DNA of 64,000 nt from Elusimicrobiales bacterium (GCA_028688015.1 JAQTZB010000001.1:413663-477662), one strand, 5' to 3'. Counted from the stretch's first letter, positions 25,008 through 33,847 are shown. The notes: generated by a model not told the origin, from the sequence alone. Numbers and translations: made by a program.

Positions 25008-27407
25008 ATGGACCTTCAGAAAATCATCGCCAAACCCAAAAAAGCCGCGAAGGCGCAGAAAGCCGGCGACGGGCTGGAAGTGGTAGGCAGATCGGTGCAG
25101 CGCATCGACGGCTGGGAGAAGATCAAGGGCGCCGCGCAGTATACCGACGACCTGCAGTTCGGCCCGGGCCTGCTCTACGCCGCGCTGGTGGAAAGCCCCC
25201 ACGCCCACGCCAAAATAATATCCGTCAGCACCGCCGCCGCCGAGAAAATGGAGGGCGTGGTGAAGGTGGTCACCGGGCGCAACTTCACGCAGAAGTTCGG
25301 CCTCTACATGAACGACCGCTACGTGTTCGCCACCGACATCGTGCGCTTCGTGGGCGAGCAGGTGGCCGCCGTGGTGGCCACCGACCCCAAGATCGCCCTG
25401 CGCGCCGCCGCGCTGGTGAAGGTGGAGTACGAGGAGCTGCCCGCGGTTATGGACCCGGTGAAGGCGCTGGAGAAGGATTCCCCCCTCGTGCACCCGAACC
25501 TCAAGGATTATACGCACGTGCCGTGGTTCTTCCCCAAGCCCGGCACCAACATCGCCCACTGGCGCAAGATCCGCAAGGGCGATCTGGCGGCGGGCTTCAA
25601 GGCGGCCGACCTCGTGCTGGAGGATACCTACTACGTGCCCCGCTACGCGCATTGCGCCATCGAGCCGCATTCCGCCATCGGCCTCTACGACGCCTCCGGC
25701 CGGCTGACGATGTGGACCTCGTCGCAGTCCCCCTTCACGCAGCGCCACGTGTTCGCCGAGACCCTGAAATCTTTCGGCCTCAGCCACAAGGACGTGCGCG
25801 TCATCAGCACCTATATCGGCGGCGGCTTCGGCGGCAAGGCCGGGGTCACGATGGAGATCATCGCCGCGGCGCTGGCAATCGCCGTGCCGGGCCGGCCGGT
25901 CAAACTGCTGTGGAACCGCGCGCAGGAGTTTTACAATACCTACCAGCGCCTCGGCGTCACCGCCAAGATCAAGATGGGCGTGACCAAGGCCGGCAAGATC
26001 ACCGCGCTGGACTTCAAGCTGCACTGGGACGCGGGCGCTTACGTCGAGTACGGCGCCAACGTGGTGAACGCGGCCGGCCTGTCGGCCAGCGGACCCTACC
26101 GGGTAGACAACATCAGCGTCGACTCCATGTGCACCTATACCAACCTGCCGCCGTGCGGCGCCTACCGCGGCTTCGGCTATTCCGAGTTCCTCTTCGGGCT
26201 CGAGTCTCATATCACGCGCATGGCGACCGAGCTGGGCATCGACCCGGTGGAGTTCCGCAAGAAGAACGCCATTAAAGAAGGCGATATCCTGCCTTACGGC
26301 GCGCACATGAACCCCAACGGCATCCGCGAGGCCATTGAGAAGGTGGAGAAAGAGATCAAGTGGGGCGTTAAGGAAAAATCCAAGGACCCGAAGAAAGCCA
26401 TCGGCAAGGCCGTGGTCTGCTTCTGGAAGTCCCCCGCCATGCCGCCCAACGCCAGCTCAAGCGCCTTCCTGAAGTTCAACGAGGACGGCAGCGTCAACAT
26501 CCTGGTGTCCGGCATGGAGATAGGCCAGGGCCTGCTGACCGTGATGGCGCAGATAGCCGGCGAGGTGCTGGCGCTGCCCGTCACCAAGATCCGCGTGGAA
26601 ACCCCGGACACCGACCGCAATCCCTACGAATGGCAGACCGTCGGGTCCCACGTGACCTGGGGCTGCGGCAATGCCGTCAAGCGCGCCGCCCTGGAGGCCC
26701 GCGAGCGCATCTTCGACCTGGTGCAGCGTGTACACTGCCTGGACAAGAGCACCCTCTACCTCCAGGACGAATGCGTGAAGTGCCGCACCAAGCCGGACTT
26801 CGCGCTGCCGTTCAAAGACTTCGTCATCAACGGTATCCAGGCGGAGGACCATACCTTCAAGGGCGGGCCCATCATGGGCTCCGGCGTATTCATGCCCGAG
26901 TTCGCCTCCGCCATCGGCGACCCGGAGACCGGCCAGGGCGGCCACCCGAACGTGCATTACACCACGGGTTCGGCAGGCATCGTCCTGGAAGTCGACCGCG
27001 AAACCGGCAAGATGAAGATCAAGAAGGTGGCGCTGGCCGTGGACTGCGGCAAGGCCATCAACCCGGACCTCGTTAAGGGCCAGGTGGTGGGCGGCCTGCT
27101 GCAGGGCTTCGCCACCGTGCTCTACGAGGACATGCGCTACAACGAGAAGGGCCGGCTCCTGAACCCCAACTTCTCCGACTACAAGATACCGACTTCGATG
27201 GATATGCCGGATGCCGTGGTGCCGATAATCATAGAGGTGCCGCAGCCCGACGGGCCCTTCGGCGCCCGCGGCGTGGGCGAGCACACCATGATCCCCTGCG
27301 CCCCGCTCATCGCCAACGCGGTGGCGGACGCTCTCGGCGTGCGCATCAAGTCGATGCCGGTCACCAAGGAAAAGGTGGCCTTGGCGTTCAAGGCCGCGAG
27401 GAAATAA
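25008..27407 (+). CDS. Molybdenum hydroxylase, large molybdopterin-binding subunit (xanthine dehydrogenase family)
   Basis: 799 aa. The aldehyde-oxidase/xanthine-dehydrogenase domains are complete: RIDGWEKIKGAAQYTDD, YIGGGFGGKAG (about 270), EIGQGLLTVMAQIAGEVL, and the conserved GARGVGEHTMIP with the catalytic Glu near residue 757. The active-site loop reads CGAYRGFGYSE, which matches hydroxylases and lacks the AYRCSFR of CO dehydrogenase. A Cys-rich patch (CLDKSTLYLQDECVKC) about residues 580-597 is unusual. The substrate is likely an N-heterocycle such as a purine, pyrimidine or pyridine. It forms a trimeric enzyme with the two preceding redox subunits. Confidence 0.92.
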   Translation: MDLQKIIAKPKKAAKAQKAGDGLEVVGRSVQRIDGWEKIKGAAQYTDDLQFGPGLLYAALVESPHAHAKIISVSTAAAEKMEGVVKVVTGRNFTQKFGLYMNDRYVFATDIVRFVGEQVAAVVATDPKIALRAAALVKVEYEELPAVMDPVKALEKDSPLVHPNLKDYTHVPWFFPKPGTNIAHWRKIRKGDLAAGFKAADLVLEDTYYVPRYAHCAIEPHSAIGLYDASGRLTMWTSSQSPFTQRHVFAETLKSFGLSHKDVRVISTYIGGGFGGKAGVTMEIIAAALAIAVPGRPVKLLWNRAQEFYNTYQRLGVTAKIKMGVTKAGKITALDFKLHWDAGAYVEYGANVVNAAGLSASGPYRVDNISVDSMCTYTNLPPCGAYRGFGYSEFLFGLESHITRMATELGIDPVEFRKKNAIKEGDILPYGAHMNPNGIREAIEKVEKEIKWGVKEKSKDPKKAIGKAVVCFWKSPAMPPNASSSAFLKFNEDGSVNILVSGMEIGQGLLTVMAQIAGEVLALPVTKIRVETPDTDRNPYEWQTVGSHVTWGCGNAVKRAALEARERIFDLVQRVHCLDKSTLYLQDECVKCRTKPDFALPFKDFVINGIQAEDHTFKGGPIMGSGVFMPEFASAIGDPETGQGGHPNVHYTTGSAGIVLEVDRETGKMKIKKVALAVDCGKAINPDLVKGQVVGGLLQGFATVLYEDMRYNEKGRLLNPNFSDYKIPTSMDMPDAVVPIIIEVPQPDGPFGARGVGEHTMIPCAPLIANAVADALGVRIKSMPVTKEKVALAFKAARK

Positions 27408-27428
27408 TTTGTCCCGGAGGTTTGCACT

Positions 27429-28190
27429 ATGAAAGTCGCTCTCTGCCAGTATGATATGAAGTGGGAGGACAAGGAAGCCAATAAGCGCAAGATAGAGGAC
27501 CTGCTGGAGAACTGCAAGCGGAAGTCGGAGATCGACTGGCTGGTGTTCTCGGAGATGACGCTCTCCGGCTTCACGATGAATACCGGCGTGGCCGAACTTA
27601 GCGACGAGGACCGGGCCTTCTTCGCGGGCCTGGCCGCGGAGAACAAGATCAACCTCTCCTACGGCGGCGTGGAGAAAGGGTACAACAACCTGATCACTCT
27701 GGACCGCAAGGGGAACAGGGTCAATACCTATTCCAAGATCCACCTCTACGCCTTCGGCGAGGAGGACAAGCATTACAAGGTCGGCTCCAAGCAGGAAGTC
27801 TTCACGCTGGAGGGGCTGCGCGTGATGCCGGCCGTCTGCTTCGATCTGCGCTTTCCCTACCTCTTCTGGAACAAGGCCAAAGAGGCTGACGTTTACGTGG
27901 TGATAGCGGCCTGGCCCGCCCGCCGCGCCGAGCAGTGGCAGACGCTGCTGCGCGCCCGCGCCGTGGAGAATCAGGCCTACTGCATCGGCGTCGACCGCGT
28001 GGGGCTGGAGGGCAAGCTCGAATATTCCGGCAACTCCGTGTGCTACGACCCGCTGGGCAAGACCGTGGTGGACGCCGGTACAGCCGAGGGCATACACGTC
28101 GCCGAGATCGGTTTGGACAAGGACCTGGTGGCCAAGACGCGCGAGCGGTTCCCGTTCATAGGCGAAAGAAAGACTTTTCCCTGGCAGTAG
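27429..28190 (+). CDS. Carbon-nitrogen hydrolase (nitrilase superfamily amidase, omega-amidase-like)
   Basis: 253 aa with the nitrilase triad E42 (SEMTLSGF), K103 (SKIHLYAFGEED) and C137 (VCFDLRFPYLF). The CxDLRFP form and the size are closest to omega-amidase/YafV-type enzymes that hydrolyse small omega-amides of keto acids. In this operon it could deaminate an oxamate- or ureido-derived amide made by the neighbouring genes. It follows the large hydroxylase subunit by 21 bases. After it comes a 212-base gap filled by repeats. Confidence 0.88.
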   Translation: MKVALCQYDMKWEDKEANKRKIEDLLENCKRKSEIDWLVFSEMTLSGFTMNTGVAELSDEDRAFFAGLAAENKINLSYGGVEKGYNNLITLDRKGNRVNTYSKIHLYAFGEEDKHYKVGSKQEVFTLEGLRVMPAVCFDLRFPYLFWNKAKEADVYVVIAAWPARRAEQWQTLLRARAVENQAYCIGVDRVGLEGKLEYSGNSVCYDPLGKTVVDAGTAEGIHVAEIGLDKDLVAKTRERFPFIGERKTFPWQ

Positions 28191-28214
28191 CGTTCCCCTG
28201 CCCGCCGAGGGTGT

Positions 28215-28294
28215 CGGAACGCAAAACGCGGGTGGTCGGAGGGTACCGGAACGCAAAACGCGGGGAGTCGGAGCAGACCGGAACGCAAAACGCG
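28215..28294 (+). repeat. Short tandem array, 32-base period
   Basis: The 16-base unit CGGAACGCAAAACGCG occurs at 28215, 28247 and 28279. The two 16-base intervals are also alike (both contain GTCGGAG and end in AC), so the true unit is 32 bases with 27 of 32 identical between the first two. The third unit forms the left arm of the family 2 structured repeat that follows. Confidence 0.8.
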
Positions 28295-28384
28295 TTCGGC
28301 CACACCGTGGCCTCACTCCGCCTCAGCCCTCGGCGCTTACGCAAGCCTCGGGCTTCGGAAGGTTTTGCTAACCCGGTCTGCTCC
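28270..28384. repeat. Structured dispersed repeat, family 2, copy B
   Basis: Outer arms GGAGCAGACCGG (28270-28281) and CCGGTCTGCTCC (28373-28384) pair perfectly. A second stem GCAAAAC / GTTTTGC (28285-28291, 28362-28368) lies inside. The core contains CACACCGTG and GCGCTTACGCAAGC and aligns with the minus-strand core at 12563-12637. It sits between the amidase gene and the AllH-like gene and leaves the latter without an evident ribosome-binding site. Confidence 0.7.
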
Positions 28385-28402
28385 TCCTGGATCAAAAACA
28401 AA

Positions 28403-29230
28403 ATGGACTTAATTTCATATGGTGACAGCATACCTGAAGGCGAGTACCGCCTGCACTCGGCTTTCGCCAGGGCGCTGAACTTCCGCAAGGGCAAGATGAT
28501 AGTCTCGCTGGTGCCGCCGCGCACCGGGTCAGGCCCGCTGAATTTGGTGCTAAAGCAGCTGCCGGTGGGAGCCAAGCGCCTGCGCTCCACCCGCTTCTAC
28601 TTCTACATCGACGAGAACCGCCTGCGCAAGGAGCCAAGCTCGCGCTATTCCTCTTCGGTTCCGGTAGTGGACGCAGACCCTGAGACGGTGCGGGAGAATA
28701 CCGCCGCGCTGGCGCTCATCCTCGCCGCCAAAGCCCCGCCTAAGAGCCTGGCCTTTATCTTCGATCCGGCGCTGGAGAAGCATTTCACGCGCGTGTTCGA
28801 GAAGCACCTGCTCGCCAGGTTCAAGAAAGCCGTGGCCTATTTCCTCGCCGGCAACGACGCGCGGGGCGTGAAGGCCATGCGCGGCCTTGGCTTGGGCTTT
28901 ACCCCGTCCGGAGACGATTTCATCAGCGGCCTGCTGGCCGGCCTGAACTTCGCGGTGAAGAGCCTGCGCTTCGACGCCGAGGCCCGCATCGAACGCGTCT
29001 TCTTTTACGCCGAGGGCGGGAACCTGGTTTCCAACTCCTTCCTGCGCTGTTCCTACGAGGGCAAGGTGAACGCCAAGGTTCGCCGGCTGCTGAAGGCGCT
29101 GGCTGGCAAGAACCGCAAAGAGCTGGCCGCGGCGGCCGCCGCCGCGCTGAGGAGCGGCCACACTTCCGGCGCGGATTTCTGCGCCGGGCTCGTCTTCGCG
29201 CTGCTGCAGGAATTTAAATCCCCGGAATGA
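28403..29230 (+). CDS. AllH-like protein (DUF2877), oxamate carbamoyltransferase subunit family
   Basis: 275 residues. The hallmark LGLGFTPSGDDFISGLLAGL (about 161-180) and the downstream GGNLVSNSFLRCSYEGK place it in DUF2877, the family of E. coli YlbF/AllH. In E. coli, AllF, AllG and AllH together form oxamate carbamoyltransferase, which phosphorolyses oxalurate to oxamate and carbamoyl phosphate. ATG 28403 has no Shine-Dalgarno; a long repeat structure ends 18 bases upstream. The next two genes encode the other two subunits in the order H-F-G. Confidence 0.85.
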   Translation: MDLISYGDSIPEGEYRLHSAFARALNFRKGKMIVSLVPPRTGSGPLNLVLKQLPVGAKRLRSTRFYFYIDENRLRKEPSSRYSSSVPVVDADPETVRENTAALALILAAKAPPKSLAFIFDPALEKHFTRVFEKHLLARFKKAVAYFLAGNDARGVKAMRGLGLGFTPSGDDFISGLLAGLNFAVKSLRFDAEARIERVFFYAEGGNLVSNSFLRCSYEGKVNAKVRRLLKALAGKNRKELAAAAAAALRSGHTSGADFCAGLVFALLQEFKSPE

Positions 29231-29240
29231 AGGAACGAAT

Positions 29241-30794
29241 ATGATAAAGACCGTGATAAAGAAAGGCGCCTATTTCGACTCCGTATCGCTGATGCAGGTG
29301 GCTAAGAAGCTCAACGCCGTTCCCGGCGTTCTGGACTCGGCCGTCGTGATGGCCACGAAGGAGAACAAGGGCATAATTAAAGCCTCCGGCCTGCTTACGC
29401 CCGAGATCCTGAAGGCCGGCGACAGCGACCTGGCCATAGCCGTCAGCGCCAAGACACAGGCGGACCTGGCCGCCGCCTTCAGGGCCGCGGACGAACTGCT
29501 TAACAAGAAGCCCGCCTCCTCCGCCGGGAGCGCGGACCGCAAGGCCGCCGGCCTGGACGAGGCCGTCAAGATGCTCGACGGCGCCAACCTGGCCGTGATC
29601 TCCGTGGCGGGCCGCTTCGCCGGCGCGCTGGCCGCCGACTGCCTGGAGAAAAACCTTAATGTTATGCTTTTCTCCGACAATGTGCCGGTAGAGACCGAGG
29701 TGGCGCTGAAGAAGGCCGGCGTCAAGAAGGGGCTGCTGGTGATGGGCCCCGACTGCGGCACGGCCATCATCAACGGCGCGCCCATAGCTTTCGCCAATTC
29801 CGTGCGCCGCGGCAACGTGGGCGTGGTGGCGGCCTCCGGCACCGGCGCGCAGGAGGTTACGGTGCTGGTCTCCAACGAGGGCGCTGGGATCTCGCAGTGC
29901 ATAGGCACCGGCGGGCGCGACGTGAAAGCGGAGGTCGGCGCGCTTACTTTCATCCAGGCCCTCAAGATGCTGGCGGCCGACCCGGGCACCGACGTGCTGC
30001 TGCTGGTTTCCAAGCCGCCGGCCGCCGAAATACTCAGGAAAATAACTGCCGAGATCAGGAAGATAAAAAAGCCCGTCGTAGCTGTCTTCCTCGGCGGCGA
30101 CATCAAAGAGAAGATCAAGGAAGACTTTTACCCGGCTAAAACCCTGGAGGAGGCCGCCTATAAGGCCGCCTGCCTGGGCAAGGGCCTGAAGGCGGGCAAG
30201 GCGAAAGAGATCATTTACGACATGAACCTGAAGGCCGAGGCGCTGGCTAAAAAGGAAGCGGCGCGCAAGAAGAAGAGCTCCTGCCTGCGCGGCCTGTTCT
30301 CCGGCGGTACTTTCGTCAGCGAGGCGCAGGTCATCCTGCCGGAACTGGTCGGCCCGGTAAAATCTAACGCCCCGCTCGACAAGAAGAACAAGCTGGCGGA
30401 TTCCATGAAGCTCTCCGGCCACGCGGTGATAGACCTCGGCGAGGACGAATTCACCGTCGGGCGCCCGCACCCGATGATAGACTTCACGCTGCGCAATAAG
30501 ATGATAATCTCCGAAGCGGCCAGGCCGGAAGTCTCGGTGCTGCTTCTGGACCTGGTGTTGGGTTACGGCTCCAACCTCAAGCCCCTCGAAGATATCCTCC
30601 CCGCGCTGGCCGCGGCTTTCAAGGCCAACAAGGAACTTTCCATCGTAGCCTCGGTGACCGGCACCGAGACCGACCCGCAGACCCGCTCCAAAGTGGTGAG
30701 GGCGCTGGAGGCCGCCGGCGTGCTGGTGATGCCGTCCAACGCCGGGGCGTGCCGCCTGGCCGGCGAGATAATCCGTCTCGGGAGCAAGAGGTAA
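29241..30794 (+). CDS. fdrA: AllF/FdrA-like protein (succinyl-CoA-synthetase-like fold)
   Basis: 517 residues. The middle part looks like a succinyl-CoA synthetase alpha subunit, with GLLVMGPDCGTAIINGAPIAF (about 165-185), GVVAASGTGAQEV and CIGTGGRDV. The C-terminal part carries HPMIDFTLRNKMI. This is the FdrA/AllF architecture. By family knowledge it is the catalytic-scaffold partner of AllG and AllH in carbamoyl-phosphate-forming phosphorolysis. AAGGA precedes ATG 29241. It is 2 bases from the next gene. Confidence 0.88.
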   Translation: MIKTVIKKGAYFDSVSLMQVAKKLNAVPGVLDSAVVMATKENKGIIKASGLLTPEILKAGDSDLAIAVSAKTQADLAAAFRAADELLNKKPASSAGSADRKAAGLDEAVKMLDGANLAVISVAGRFAGALAADCLEKNLNVMLFSDNVPVETEVALKKAGVKKGLLVMGPDCGTAIINGAPIAFANSVRRGNVGVVAASGTGAQEVTVLVSNEGAGISQCIGTGGRDVKAEVGALTFIQALKMLAADPGTDVLLLVSKPPAAEILRKITAEIRKIKKPVVAVFLGGDIKEKIKEDFYPAKTLEEAAYKAACLGKGLKAGKAKEIIYDMNLKAEALAKKEAARKKKSSCLRGLFSGGTFVSEAQVILPELVGPVKSNAPLDKKNKLADSMKLSGHAVIDLGEDEFTVGRPHPMIDFTLRNKMIISEAARPEVSVLLLDLVLGYGSNLKPLEDILPALAAAFKANKELSIVASVTGTETDPQTRSKVVRALEAAGVLVMPSNAGACRLAGEIIRLGSKR

Positions 30795-30796
30795 AT

Positions 30797-32191
30797 ATGA
30801 AACTTTTCGAAACCGAACTCAAAGTGGTCAACATCGGCCTGGAATCCTTCAGGCAGGGGCTCAGCGACTCCGGCGTGAAAAGCGTGCAGGCGCAGTTCAA
30901 GCCGCCGCTCTCCCAGGAGGCCGGGCTCTTCTCCAAGGCCGCCGGGCACGCGGCGAAAATAGCGAAGGCTAACAAAAAAGCTCTCGACCGGATACTCGCC
31001 GCGAAGCCCGCGCTGGTGGGCATGGGCGTAGCGCTGGACGTGATCCCGGGCATGAGGAAGGACTTGATCCTGCACGCCGGGCCGCCGATAACCTGGGACC
31101 GCATGTGCGGCCCCATGCGCGGCGGAATCATGTGCGCGCTGATGTACGAAGGGCTGGCCAAGGACGCGAAAGAGGCCGAGAAACTGGCCGCCTCCGGCAA
31201 GATCAAGTACGAGCCCTGCCACGAGCATAACGCCGTAGGTCCTATGGCGGGCATTATCTCCGCTTCCATGCCGGTCTTCGTCGTCAAGAACGAGGAGCAT
31301 GGCAATCTTTCTTATGCCACGCAGAACGAGGGCCTGGGCAAGGTGCTGCGCTACGGCGCCTTCGGTCCCGAGGTGATAGAGCGGCTGAAGTGGATGGAGA
31401 AGACGCTTTACCCGACGCTGAAAGCGGCGATAGAGTCTTTGGGCCGCATAGACCTCAAGACCATGGTGGCGCAGGCGTTGCACATGGGCGACGAGGTGCA
31501 CAACCGCAATCGCGCCGGCACTTCGCTGCTGTACCGCGCCCTCGCCCCCGCCGTGATCAAGACCTGCAAGGACCCGGAGACGGCGGCGAAGTCGCTGGAG
31601 TTCATAAACGGCAACGACCATTTCTTCCTGAACCTGAGCATGGCGCTCTCCAAGGCGTCGCTGGACGCGGGCCGGGATGTTAAGGATTCCAGCCTTGTCG
31701 TGGTGATGGCGCGCAACGGCACGGATTTCGGGGTGCAGCTGTCGGGCACTGGCGGGCGCTGGTTCACGGGCCCGGCCGAGGTGCCGGACGCGCTATACTT
31801 CCCCGGCTATACCAAGGCGGACGCCAACCCGGACATCGGGGACTCGGCGATAACCGAGACCAACGGCCTGGGCGGCTTCGCCATAGCGGCGGCGCCGGCC
31901 ATCGTGCAGTTCGTGGGCGGCAAGGCCGCGGACGCGCTGAGCTATACGCTGGCGATGTACGAGATCACGGTCGGGGAGAGCAATATCTACAAGATCCCGG
32001 CGCTGGACTTCCGCGGCACGCCGACGGGCATAGACGTCATCAAGGTGGCCAAGTCCGGCATCCGCCCGTTCATCGACACCGGCGTGGCGCACAAGAACGC
32101 CGGCGTGGGCCAGGTAGGCGCCGGCGTCCTCAGCGCCCCCGCCGAGCCCTTCGTCAAAGCCTTCGAATACTTCGCCAAGCGCCTGAAGTAG
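30797..32191 (+). CDS. AllG/YlbE-like protein (DUF1116)
   Basis: 464 residues of the DUF1116 family. Recognisable blocks are PGMRKDLILHAGPPITWDRM, HEHNAVGPMAGIISASMPV, HMGDEVHNRNRAGTSLL, FINGNDHFFLNLSMA and MARNGTDFGVQLSG. E. coli AllG (YlbE) is the homologue and acts with AllF and AllH. The gene is followed by a strong terminator, so 22290-32191 is a closed transcription unit apart from internal elements. No carbamate kinase gene follows, although the E. coli locus has one. Confidence 0.88.
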   Translation: MKLFETELKVVNIGLESFRQGLSDSGVKSVQAQFKPPLSQEAGLFSKAAGHAAKIAKANKKALDRILAAKPALVGMGVALDVIPGMRKDLILHAGPPITWDRMCGPMRGGIMCALMYEGLAKDAKEAEKLAASGKIKYEPCHEHNAVGPMAGIISASMPVFVVKNEEHGNLSYATQNEGLGKVLRYGAFGPEVIERLKWMEKTLYPTLKAAIESLGRIDLKTMVAQALHMGDEVHNRNRAGTSLLYRALAPAVIKTCKDPETAAKSLEFINGNDHFFLNLSMALSKASLDAGRDVKDSSLVVVMARNGTDFGVQLSGTGGRWFTGPAEVPDALYFPGYTKADANPDIGDSAITETNGLGGFAIAAAPAIVQFVGGKAADALSYTLAMYEITVGESNIYKIPALDFRGTPTGIDVIKVAKSGIRPFIDTGVAHKNAGVGQVGAGVLSAPAEPFVKAFEYFAKRLK

Positions 32192-32203
32192 CCGGGCCCC
32201 ACG

Positions 32204-32239
32204 AAATGAAAAAGCCCTGCAAGGGGCTTTTTCATTTTA
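32204..32239 (+). terminator. Terminator of the hydroxylase-carbamoyltransferase operon
   Basis: A 14-bp perfect stem AAATGAAAAAGCCC / GGGCTTTTTCATTT with a 6-base loop; the U tract is part of the stem and continues. The structure is symmetrical and could work in both directions. Confidence 0.92.
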
Positions 32240-32267
32240 TGCCGGGCCGAGGCGTGGCGCAAAGTTA

Positions 32268-32273
32268 TATAAT
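32268..32273 (+). promoter_or_regulatory. -10 box of the OPA transporter gene
   Basis: TATAAT within TTATATAATTATT, 40 bases before the ATG, directly after the preceding terminator. The -35 region is not recognisable. AGGAG lies at a normal distance from the start. Confidence 0.5.
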
Positions 32274-32312
32274 TATTCCGTTCACTTCTATAACACAGGA
32301 GACTTAAAGAAC

Positions 32313-33659
32313 ATGTCGGAGATGCCCAACCACCCCGCAGACTACCGCCGCCGCCGTTTCCTCAACTGGTTCCCCCTCGGCCTCACCTACGCTACCTTCT
32401 ATATGGGCCGCTACAACCTCAACGTGGCCTCTAAGTCCATGATGGACATGTTCCACCTGAGCAAGGCCGAGTTCGGCATCATCGCCACGGCCGGCTTCTG
32501 GACCTATGCCCTCTCGGTCATGTTCAACGGGCCGCTGGCCGACCGCATCGGCGGGAAAAAAGCCATCCTGTTCGGCGCGCTGGGCGCGTCCCTGCTGAAC
32601 CTGGTCATCGGCCTGCTGTTCCTCAACGGCTGGCAGACCAAGCTGATCATGGGCATGTCGCTGCTTTACGCCGCGAACCAGTACTTCCAGTCATTCGGCG
32701 CCCTTTCCGTAGTTAAGGTCAACGCCCCGTGGTTCCACGTCAAGGAGCGCGGCGTGTTCGGCGGCATCTTCGGTATCATGATCTCCGGCGGCTATTTCCT
32801 AGCGATGACCGTGGGCGGCTGGATCATGTCTTACCTGCCCTGGTACATGGTGTTCCTGATTCCGTCCGCCGCGATCTTCGTCATGTTCCTGGTGGACCTG
32901 TTCCTGGTCAGGGACACACCGAAGGACGCCGGCTTCGAGAACTTCAACACCGGCGACGCCTCCTCGCACGAGAAGGACAAGGAACAGCCCCTGCCCCTTA
33001 AAGAGCTGATGCGCCGGGTCTTTACCAACCCGGTGATAGTCACGCTGGCCGTTTCCGAATTTTGCACGGGCTTCGTGCGGCAGGGCCTGCTGCTCTGGTT
33101 CGTCCCGTTCCTGGTGGAGGTCCACAAGATAGCGCACGGCAGCGCTCTCTTCACCATGGCCACCGCCGGTATCACGGTGGGCGGCATAGTGGGCGGCCTC
33201 CTCTGCGGCGTCATTTCGGACAAGCTGTTCCAGTCGCGCCGGCCCCCGGTGGCTTTCATCTTCTACCTGGGCCAGATAGTCTCGCTGTTCATCCTGGGCA
33301 GGACCGGCAGCCCGGCGGTGGCCTCCTTCATGATAGGCTTCTCCTGCATGTGGATCTTCGGCGTGCACGGCATGCTCACCGGCACCGCGTCTATGGACTT
33401 CGGCGGCACCCGCGCCGCCTCCACCGTGGCGGGCCTGCTCGACGGGGTACAGTACCTGGCCAGCGGCCTCACGGGCTTCCTGATGGGCCATTTCCTCGAC
33501 AAGTGGGGCTGGGGCTCCTGGACGTACATGATAATGCCCTTCTCCCTGATGGGCGCCCTGTTGATGACCCGTCTGTGGAACGAGACGCCCCTGAAAAAGC
33601 CGGCCCCCGCCGAGGGTTCGCTGGAGGAGCATCGCCCCATGGTGGAGGACGAGGCGTAA
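32313..33659 (+). CDS. MFS transporter, organophosphate:phosphate antiporter (OPA)-like
   Basis: 448 residues with 12 predicted membrane helices. The N-terminus has FYMGRYNLNVASKSM, the family's RYN motif in helix 1, and GPLADRIGGKKAI, the MFS loop 2-3 signature. Helices resume after a charged central loop (DASSHEKDKEQPLPLKELMRR). GlpT/UhpT-type members exchange phosphate for sugar or glycerol phosphates. Given its place it may import the substrate of the adjacent catabolic operon or a phosphorylated compound, but it has its own promoter and terminator. The substrate is unknown. Confidence 0.82.
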   Translation: MSEMPNHPADYRRRRFLNWFPLGLTYATFYMGRYNLNVASKSMMDMFHLSKAEFGIIATAGFWTYALSVMFNGPLADRIGGKKAILFGALGASLLNLVIGLLFLNGWQTKLIMGMSLLYAANQYFQSFGALSVVKVNAPWFHVKERGVFGGIFGIMISGGYFLAMTVGGWIMSYLPWYMVFLIPSAAIFVMFLVDLFLVRDTPKDAGFENFNTGDASSHEKDKEQPLPLKELMRRVFTNPVIVTLAVSEFCTGFVRQGLLLWFVPFLVEVHKIAHGSALFTMATAGITVGGIVGGLLCGVISDKLFQSRRPPVAFIFYLGQIVSLFILGRTGSPAVASFMIGFSCMWIFGVHGMLTGTASMDFGGTRAASTVAGLLDGVQYLASGLTGFLMGHFLDKWGWGSWTYMIMPFSLMGALLMTRLWNETPLKKPAPAEGSLEEHRPMVEDEA

Positions 33660-33681
33660 GGCCGCCTTCTGACGGCAAAAG

Positions 33682-33710
33682 ACCGCGGGACAGCGCCCCG
33701 CGGTTTTTTT
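33682..33710 (+). terminator. Terminator after the OPA transporter
   Basis: ACCGCGGG / CCCGCGGT stem with a 7-base loop followed by a run of seven T. Confidence 0.9.
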
Positions 33711-33800
33711 GCGCCCGGCCGCTTCCGGCCGGAGGAAGAAGGCCGCCCGCCGGGCGGAATAAATCCTGCGGGGCGCTTGTAATGGCAGGGCGGAATTGCT

Positions 33801-33847
33801 ATTATTATATATGGAAGGTGGCTGAAGTTCAGGCCGCTTTTTTTTCT
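33801..33847 (+). promoter_or_regulatory. Leader of rimP-nusA-infB operon: -10 region and U-tract hairpin
   Basis: An A+T-rich ATTATTATATAT block (33801-33812) can serve as -10. Within the next 35 bases a small imperfect hairpin, GGCTGAAGTTCAGGCC, is followed by GCTTTTTTTT (33836-33845). A hairpin plus eight U before the first gene looks like an attenuator. The nusA operon is known to be self-regulated by termination in some bacteria, so this placement is suggestive. Confidence 0.4.

Noticed and set aside
25008..27407. Carbon monoxide dehydrogenase large subunit
   Set aside because: The AYRCSFR active-site loop of CoxL is absent; CGAYRGFGYSE fits hydroxylases.
28215..28294. Regular direct repeats suggesting a CRISPR array
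   Set aside because: Only three 16-base units with 16-base intervals that resemble each other; no unique spacers, no leader and no cas gene in the window.
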